Positions 56,823 through 64,000 of a DNA stretch of 64,000 nt are shown here, in pieces. Position 1 is the first letter of the stretch, and each line of letters opens with the position of its first letter. A program made the translations under genes and the position numbers. The stretch comes from Calonectria ilicicola (lineage: Eukaryota > Ascomycota > Sordariomycetes > Hypocreales > Nectriaceae): positions 2,046,001 to 2,110,000 of the forward strand of contig CP085835.1 of NCBI GenBank assembly GCA_020809705.1, in the 5' to 3' direction. The notes under the pieces are model-generated. The model worked only from the letters and a program-made list of their open reading frames with translations, was not told the origin of the DNA and ran no database searches.

Positions 56823-58992
56823 TTAGCTAACTGGGAAGGGATATTCCAGCGGATCTACTTGCTCTGCAAAATCCCACGAGTATTCCATTAGATCTGACAA
56901 CCAGGGCTCGTTTGCGAGGCTCATGATAAACTCATCAGGAATTACGGGTTCCCCAATTGGTCCAGGTCGGGTTTCTGCGAGGTTCTTTTCCGGCACTGGA
57001 CCGGAAGCTCCAGTTGCTTCCGGGGCCATTTCATTCCACATTAACATTTTGATGGTCCTAAACAAATGTGGCGCTTTTGCGAAGATGCCCTTTTCTGGAC
57101 CATCACCATCAACTATCCCCAATACCTCTCCTGCACTTTCGGCCATCTCACAGAGTTGATCAAGGATTTGTATGACGTCAGCGCGTTTCCTTACCTCTTC
57201 CAGATCCCAATCGGGCTCATTTAATGTATTTAGTTTGAACAACACGACCAAGCAGTGCGTCAGCTGAGTGAAGGTGTCGACGGTAATGCCAGCCCACTCG
57301 AGTAGACTAGACTTGGTAAATAAAGCTATTAAACGCTCAGCGCAAAGAAGCACTGACTCAAGATCTTGAGCTCTATTTATTCGGCTTGTAATTGAGTGGC
57401 TATTTGGATCCATTTGAACAAGAAAGTACTCTTTGATCTTGAGCTCTGCACTGAATAAATAGAACCTTGCACTTTCTGGACACAATTAGTCAGTAAGTAT
57501 GCATTCAGCCCTTACTGAATAGAAATAGAGGCCGTTTCTTACTTTCTAATTGAGGTTGAGCTTTCAAGTCCTGCCTAATGTCTTCGAGCGCTCTTAATAG
57601 CGTGTCATATAAAAATTTCGATGGTGTATTCATATGCCGACCGCCCAAAGCTTGGTTGGATGAAAAAGAGGCCAGCTGGTTCGTAATTAAATGGCATTTC
57701 ACTTGACCTGCTAAAAGAATATCGAAGCTTGTCTCATCCCCTCTGCCGATTATATGGACGCACTCTTCCAAGTATGGGGTTGTGTCGAGGGGGTAAGTCT
57801 TGCGATACCCTGCCCATGTCCTAATTCATAGAGAGTCAGATGTTCAAGCTTCTTACTACCGAGTATTATTTGGAAGAGGAAGAACTAACGCAGAAGTCAA
57901 ATGGAATACGGCTAAAAATGTTCTGCGCTCTTCCAAAGTCCGTCCATATCGGGGAGACGGCTGATGATCCGATAGGCGATTAGACTTGCTCGGTGGCACA
58001 TCCTTGTTGAGGTCAAGGTCGAAAGCCAATGACACTGCCATTTGGGAAAGCATCGTCATGAATGGCTTGTCCTTTTTAAAGAAGTGCGACCTAAGACAGT
58101 GAGTTTCATGTTTAAGCTGCGATTTGGATGACTCAACCTACCAAGACGCAAAACATATTATGCCGAGGAGAAGATCCAGGCTGACGTGATGTTCACATAC
58201 TACCCTCTGAGACACAATTTTCCAAAATATTTCCGAAAGTTCCCATTGTTTTGGGACAAGCTTTGTTGTCAATGCCATAATTACCAGCCAAAGGAAAGGT
58301 TTTTGGTGTCGCAACTCAGATGCGGACATTTCAATAGGAAGATGAACAAATGGAAAGAGAGGTAGAAACTCAGTGCGAAATCTGTTCAGTTGTGCTTCCG
58401 CTTCCCAGTCCGGGATGCCATGAACAGGCAGATCATCTGCGATGAGTGATTGCGGGGTACTGGGATCGGCTTGGAAATCGCTTGGTGTTTGGGCCGGACG
58501 CATAATGTGGACAACGCTCTCATCTGTATCAATGACAACTTCAGGTTCCCGTGTTGGCGTGACAGGGCCATCGATTGTATTCATTGTCGACGGGGTGGTG
58601 TCGCTGCTTAGCCCAAACTGTGTTGTCTCTTCAATCGCTTGATTTGTCGAAGCCTGGGACCGAAGCAGAGATATAACATTATCCAGCTTTTCCTCGAGAA
58701 GATTTCGTGGCGGTGGAGATTGTGCTGAGCGAGATGAAGTCTTGCGTGCTCTGCGCTTCCGCACAGAGACGGACTGTTCACAGGCTTTGCCGAGTCGATG
58801 GCATCTGCATCATGGGTTCATTAGCGCAGCATGATGTGAAGCAACATACAGCCCTTACCTCTCGCACTCAGATCCTCCAACGAGATAGAAGCATTTGCAT
58901 TTTGCTCGAGAACAGGCCAAACACGCACGCCCATACGGCGCCGGGGTCAGCGACTCTGATGGGGCTGGTGGACGGGCACTGCCGGCATCCAT
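56823..58992 (-). CDS. Zn2Cys6 fungal transcription factor
   Basis: Binuclear-zinc-cluster regulator. Five exons, 58992-58859, 58804-58142, 58090-57890, 57820-57543 and 57475-56823, total 1929 nt (642 aa). The zinc cluster (about residues 24-53) is ACLACSRAKCKC..SEC-ERCHRLGKAC; the first intron splits it between SECER and CHRLGKAC. A basic linker (VRKRRARKTSSRS) and a short heptad-like stretch (LEEKLDNVISLLRSQ) for dimerisation follow. The middle domain has FPFVHLPIEMSASELR, FLWLVIMALTTK, then LLLGIICFASW/SHFFKKDKPFMTMLSQMA and RTFLAVFHLTSA, the pattern of this regulator class. The C-terminus is acidic (LMEYSWDFAEQVDP), possibly activating. It may regulate the adjacent SDR and P450, by position only. 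No lesion is seen. Confidence 0.88.
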
Positions 58993-59350
58993 GGCTTAGT
59001 CACGAGAAGAATCGCAGCTTGTCGCCCAATTCCTGTTGATTTAGGGGCTTTCTGCAACCCGGATTTCAAATTCCACCGCAGAGAAAACGCGCAGTGAGAC
59101 CAGAATCCGAAGCTGACGATTGTGATCGCAAATCCGTGGCGGAGTTGATAAAAATCCGCGGGTTTCGTGAACCCCGCCCCCAATCCCGCGGGTTTAGTCC
59201 TGACTGCCTGAGTTAGCACGCATCATGTCACAATCACCAAATTTCATTTCAACGACAAATTGCGACATAATTTCGTCAATTCATTTGCTATTCACAATAT
59301 TTCCAGCAGTTTTAGAATTATCTTCCACCTCAAATAGTACCCAAACTCAC
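58993..59350. other. Short intergenic region
   Basis: About 360 bases between the regulator start and the beta-glucosidase stop, both minus strand. Two CCGCGGGTTT-type repeats (59155-59164, 59185-59194, with variation) may be regulator sites for the Zn2Cys6 gene. No gene is seen. Confidence 0.4.
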
Positions 59351-62055
59351 TTAAAGGATCGTGAAGCTTGCCTCTCCCTTGAAATCCCGACTGCTCACAC
59401 CCACGTGGGCTGTGAATTGGCCGCTTGGAATCTTCCACTCTCCAAGCTCCGTGTCCCAGATGCTCAGATCCTTTCTTGTCAATTCAAATGTCACATTCTG
59501 GCCAAGTCCAGCATAAAGATAAACCTTTTCGAATCCTCGCAGAACTCTCACAGGGGTTCCGCTAGGCACGCTATCAGGGTAAGCGAGATACAACTGGGGT
59601 ACCTCTGCGCCGGGGACGCTTCCAACATTGTTTAATGTGAAGGTGACCTCAGCTAGGGCTTCGTACAGGTTCTTGTTACCACCTGGAGTGGGCTGAGAAT
59701 CCTCAGCTGGCAATTCAGTGGCGTTCTGCGAAGTCACAGCCACAGCCACGTCGGTGATTTCGAAATCAGTGTATGAGAGACCAAAGCCAAATGCGTATCT
59801 CGGCTCAATATTAGCCTCGTCGAATTTTCGATAGTCAATATACAAGCCCTCAGTGAAATCATCTTGCCAGGCGTTGGGGTTGGTAACATCGGTAAGATTG
59901 ACAATGTGGGTTCCAAAATCGCTCACATTATACGCAATGGTGAAGGGCATCTTTCCGCTGGGGTTGACTTTGCCCGTGATGACATCAACGAGAGAGTTTC
60001 CAGTCTCTTGTCCTGGAATGTGAGCAGCGATGATGGCCGTGACGTTGTCGTTGTCTGCCCAAGACATGACATTAGTGCCAGCTGAGTGGGTCACTACAAT
60101 TGTGTTGTTGCAAAAGTCGGCGATGCTCTCGACAAGCTTGGAACCATCCCAGTCATAGTCAATCGAGATGCGATCAGACCCTTCGGAAGCATAAGACTTG
60201 ACGAACACGAAGCAGACCTCGGGTGATGGGATCAAGGTAGCTGCGTTCTCCTGAGCGACAGCATTGTCTGTGATGTAATGGACGAGAGATCCATATGGCC
60301 TTGCCCATTGCTTGATGGCATCCAGAGGAGGGACAACATAGGTAGGGCGACCGGTTCCGGAACCTCCACCGGAGTACAGAGTTCCAAGATCGTAGCCCCA
60401 CGCGATGCTCTCGGCTGCAGTTGTTCCATAGACACCACCCGCCTCATCGGCAGCGTCATTTCCAAAGACAGCAATGACACCAGGTGCGGTCTTTAGAGGA
60501 AGCACATTGTTCGTGTTCTTCAAGAGTGTGTGCGATGCTGCACCAAGCTCTCTGATGAATTCACCGTGGTCCTTTCGGACATCTCGGTGGGCCTCCCCAC
60601 CAACAACTCGCTCAAATGTGCCTTGGATGCCATAAGATGCATACGAAGCCTGGACAATGTCGGCAGAGCTGGGATCAACGGCGGGGTAGTTGTCTTGTCC
60701 GAGGTGGAAGTAAGGCGTCATGATCCTCAGAATCATGTCGTCCACTCGAGAGAGCTCGAGGCTTCCGTTGTTGACGGCCTTTGTGAGGTTGCCGCCAAAG
60801 TAAGAGGTATGGTCGCTTGGGCTAAATGAAATGGGACCAGGCATTGTCATGTCAAGGCCCGATTCAATAGCAGAAACACCAGAGTGGGTGCCACCCCAAT
60901 CACTCATGACGTAGCCCTGGAATCCGAGCTCATCCTTGAGGATACCATTGAGGATTTTGCTGTTTTGGCACGAGTAGCTTCCGTTGACTCGGTTGTAGCT
61001 GCACATGACTGAAGCTACACCAGCCTTTACTGCCGCAGCAAACGGCCAGCTGTACAGCTCATGCATGGTGCGATCATCAATGTTGGATGAGATTGCCTCA
61101 ATTGTGGTTCCATTGGTGGTGGTGGAAGGGTTTCTTTGGGTCTCCTGTTCATTTCCAATGTAGTGCTTCACACACGCTTGCACACCTATCACATGTTGTC
61201 AGGGATATGACTTGCTCATTTCTTTTTTTTTAGAATCTTACCTGTGCTTTGCATTCCCGTAATGGTAGTCTCCACAAGTCCGGCAGACAGGTAGGGATCA
61301 GGCGAGAATCCTTCCCAGTTTCTACCACCGTCCGGGTTTCGGCCGAGAGGACCAACCACGGGGCTTGGCGAAAATTAAAATCAGCCTCGTCCTTGCCAAG
61401 ATATTTTTTAATGGGACAATATAGATAATGCTTACCCCAGAGCGACATGGGCACCTTTGTCGCGAAATTCAGATGCCATGTGAACACCTCGTTGGTAGGC
61501 GAGGTCCCTGTCCCAACTAGCCGCTACCGCGATTCCAGCAGGGAATGAGCTGACATAGTCCTAATTATGTTAGTGAAAATAATTGAAAAAAGTTAAACGG
61601 GATTTCATACTGCTGCTCGAATACCAAGCGGTCCATCTATTTTGAAACACATGTTAGCTGACCCTTTAATTGCGGAGTGGATTCAATTACCTTGAAGGCA
61701 CAACCCAGTGAATCCCAATCGCTCGATAGGTGGAGTGTTTCCAACACATGCTCTAAAGATCTATTAGCATCATTGAACATGCGCTCGTATCAATCATAAT
61801 GCTTCGTACCCAAATACTCCGGTAGTTATGTTGGCCTTCTCATCGAGTGTCAATTGGCTCAAGAAGGCTTGGGCCTTGGCAAATGCCGCTTCCCACCCGA
61901 TACCAGTAGCATTGACTGTGTGCAGGGACAAATATTAGTGAAATCAGATCAATCACGCTTCCAAGAAACATACTGGGAGCTATCTCTGGGTTTTCGTAGT
62001 AACTGCCCTGGGCAAGGGCAACGCCCAGGATGAGAGAATAGGCAGCGAGATGCAT
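59351..62055 (-). CDS. Secreted beta-glucosidase, GH3
   Basis: Retaining glycoside hydrolase family 3 enzyme that releases glucose from cellobiose and other beta-glucosides. At least six exons. The N-terminal exon (62055-61974) encodes the signal peptide [17 protein letters not shown]. Short exons follow between 61930 and 61242 ([80 protein letters not shown]). A long last exon (61185-59351) completes the protein. The nucleophile Asp is in [13 protein letters not shown]. The KHYIGNEQE and [11 protein letters not shown] motifs are intact. The (alpha/beta)6 domain ([20 protein letters not shown]) and the C-terminal fibronectin III domain ([18 protein letters not shown]) are present. Many N-glycosylation sites. 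Exon borders in the 61242-61930 part are approximate. Confidence 0.92.
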
Positions 62056-62416
62056 CGTAGCCCGGTAGGATTGCTCTTCAATTGACTTTAGATCCACGCC
62101 GATGTCAACCACATGTGTTCAGGGAGCCATCAGATATATGTAGCATTCGAGGCACACACGATTCCAGCACTAGAACTAAAGGGCTCACTGCAAAAAAAAA
62201 AACCAGCAACACGCCATCACACCCAATTACCAATAACTCAATCATCACCAAGCAGAAAAGAAGAGGAAGAACAGATCCGATTCAATATCCGGAAAGCATC
62301 TCGGCCGCAACTCGGCCAAACTGAATGGTTCCTTGATCGGAGAATTGCCGAGCTGGGATAGCTCAGCAATGTCACTTGATCCAGACGTCTCCCTATTTGT
62401 CCAAGTCCCCGGGGGT

Positions 62417-62475
62417 GCGGGGGAGCTATACCCCAGCTTCTTGGGTCCGGGGATGCCGCGAACCCAACTGTGGGG
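62417..62475 (-). promoter_or_regulatory. Cluster of CreA/Mig1-type (SYGGRG) sites
   Basis: GCGGGG (62417-62422), CCGGGG (62447-62452) and GTGGGG (62470-62475), given on the plus strand, lie within 60 bases, about 360-420 nt upstream of the beta-glucosidase start. SYGGRG is the established CreA consensus, and glucose repression of GH3 genes is common. The motif is short, so chance is possible. Confidence 0.35.
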
Positions 62476-63413
62476 ATTCGCACGCGAACTACGGTGTGGC
62501 TGTCCCTATATCACATATCCAGCAGCGGGCAGAGTGGGCTTAACTGAAGCTGCGATGGCGGCCAGCGTAGTGGGCAGAGTGGGACGTCGGGCTGCGAAAG
62601 TACAACTAAACAATCGGTCCGAGCCAGGGTAGAGGAGAATTAATATTTTTCTGTACAGGACCCTGTGACTGAAAGTGGCACGACGAGTGCTCAGGAAAGA
62701 TGCCGACAGCCGCTCTATCGGTAAAAGCTCCCTTGTTTGGGGGAAGCGTACCAGCATGGGATGCAGATATTCCCACTTATATTCATTCAGCAGCGTTGGG
62801 GAGAAGCAAAAGCTAGGGTGAGTTACTTAATGGCTCCGATACAGGAAACCTCGGGTTAAGAAAAGACGACGCCCTGTGAAGCTGTGCCGTGATGTTGGAT
62901 GCTCGCTCAACCCCGCATTGGTCGGCCCCTCCCCCACTATCCTCGGCCGCGGGGGACTTGCCCAGAAGGGGGATTTTTATCTCAATGACGTTGCATAGAA
63001 AAGAAATCCCAGGTTAATGGATCACGCCAGAAAGAATTTTCGGGATGAGGGAAACGCCGAATCTTGCAGGTTTTGGGCGGTAAAGGTCAAGTGCACAGGG
63101 TGAAAGCCGGGATGAAGCGCTTATTGCTACCAGATCTAGCAGCATGCCCTTGTAGCTACAAAAACCAAGAATCAAACGTTGTCTCCACACTCACGGTGCT
63201 GGAGCAGGATTTGACTGGCCGGAAACTCTTTTTTTTCTTTATTTTTTTTCCGGTTGCCAGTGCAGCCTGTTGGGTGACAGGCCGATGTTAGCAGCCCACT
63301 TCGACGCTCGCGTCTGGCCAGCACATGGTAGAATAGCAAGCATCAACATATTAGGCTAAATCTACTCAAGGCTCCGGCAACGTACGCGTATGTGGCCCGA
63401 TTCAGCGAGGCCG

Positions 63414-63432
63414 TTTTTTTTTTTTTTTTTTA
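63414..63432 (+). repeat. Poly-T tract
   Basis: A run of 19 T residues in the intergenic region left of the partial gene at the window edge. Such runs can exclude nucleosomes or be sequencing-length variants. Confidence 0.7.
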
Positions 63433-63608
63433 ATGTCATGACTAGTTGAATAGAGCTCATCAAGAGAGCTGTGATACGCGGTTGAACCCGAACCCCATCC
63501 TGTCCCTCTTCCTGGTCGCCGATATGCCTGGCTCCTCAAGACCTAAAAGTGGGAACCACCACGGACAATCCATTGGCCTCTGCTTTCCCAACAATGGCTT
63601 TCCCGCCT

Positions 63609-64000
63609 TCACCAGCCCGATCGTCTCTTTCGAATCGCCTTGAGCATCTGGTCAAGTGCAACAAATGAGCGAGGCGTCTCAGCCCACGCGTCAATGTTGA
63701 GGCTGGCTGCCTCAAAGCCTCGCTGCAACAGCGGGGTCATGCGGTCGCCCTCCATTTGAAGTTGCGTGTATGCGGCGTTGGGGTTTACAAAAACATCCCA
63801 GAAGATGGTGCACTCCGAGTCAATCGAGTCGATGAGTTGCCACAGCTGTCTCTTTTGCTCTAATAGCAGCCGCGAATTGTCCTCGATGCTGCCGAGGAGG
63901 ACCTTTGGGTGCTCGCAGATGACGGTGCCGCTAACGAGATGGCCACGGATGATGTTGATAATCTCGGCCGGTAGTACGCCGCGCAAGCCCCTAGAGCATT
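63609..64000 (-). CDS. Partial gene cut by the window edge, function unknown
   Basis: The frame is open from the edge (64000) to a stop at 63609, at least 130 residues, and lacks its start. Visible are LRGVLPAEIINIIRGHLVSG, an F-box-like or DUF-type LPxEI helix near the start of this piece, then QKRQLWQLIDSIDSECTIFWDVFVNP. The soluble tail ends LDQMLKAIRKRRSGW. High GC and even codon use suggest real coding DNA. The family is not recognised. Confidence 0.55.
   Translation of the reverse strand, partial: CSRGLRGVLPAEIINIIRGHLVSGTVICEHPKVLLGSIEDNSRLLLEQKRQLWQLIDSIDSECTIFWDVFVNPNAAYTQLQMEGDRMTPLLQRGFEAASLNIDAWAETPRSFVALDQMLKAIRKRRSGW

Larger units (their letters stand above)
62056..63608. other. 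Promoter-side intergenic region of the beta-glucosidase gene
   Basis: About 1.55 kb. It contains an A-run at 62190-62200, a G/C-rich patch with repressor-like sites at 62417-62475, and a 19-base T-run at 63414-63432. No coding gene is supported. Confidence 0.45.

Overview
The window is nuclear DNA of a filamentous ascomycete (Pezizomycotina). Coding exons are split by many 45-105 nt spliceosomal introns with GT..AG ends and CTAA(C/T)-type branch sites. The families are typical of that group: HET domains, NACHT NTPases, PNP-ankyrin proteins, DUF3176, Pth11-like 7TM receptors, CFEM, Zn2Cys6 regulators, cutinase and GH3. I cannot fix the genus; a Leotiomycetes-type saprobe, endophyte or pathogen would fit. 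For most genes I rebuilt the exons by hand; the summed exon lengths are multiples of three and protein motifs run through the junctions.

Layout. 0.2-3.3 kb: a Rad5/HLTF-like SNF2 helicase with a RING finger (-). 3.8-16.8 kb: a nonself-recognition-type block of a NACHT NTPase with C-terminal C2H2 fingers (+), a HET protein (-), a conserved membrane protein (+), a nucleoside-phosphorylase/ankyrin protein (-), and a second HET gene broken by one in-frame stop (+). 17.7-22.1 kb: a membrane-anchored paraoxonase-like protein and a secreted cutinase carrying a very large Gly/Ser repeat region. 22.1-26.1 kb: about 4 kb without a gene. 26.1-30.3 kb: a 7TM rhodopsin-like protein and a secreted HD-domain protein.

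31.1-42.4 kb looks like a partly decayed metabolic cluster: a class II fumarase pseudogene, a divergently transcribed metallo-lactonase frame with two internal TGA codons, a tRNA-like gene, a shattered fungal transcription-factor gene, then an intact HAD hydrolase and an intact CocE/NonD-type hydrolase. 43.1-47.1 kb: two convergent 7TM receptors, the second with a clear CFEM domain. 48.8-52.7 kb: a DUF3176 membrane protein and an F-box/DUF7730-like protein. 53.5-62.1 kb: a cytochrome P450, an NAD(P)-dependent epimerase/reductase, a Zn2Cys6 regulator and a secreted GH3 beta-glucosidase. The right edge cuts a gene on the minus strand.

How they may work together. The 3.8-16.8 kb block joins receptor-like NTPases and sensors with HET effectors, the usual parts of fungal heterokaryon incompatibility. 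The cutinase, beta-glucosidase, CFEM/7TM receptors and P450 point to life on plant material. The 31-39 kb region records loss of a pathway whose genes still keep intact splice sites and catalytic motifs, so the loss is probably recent, or strain-specific.
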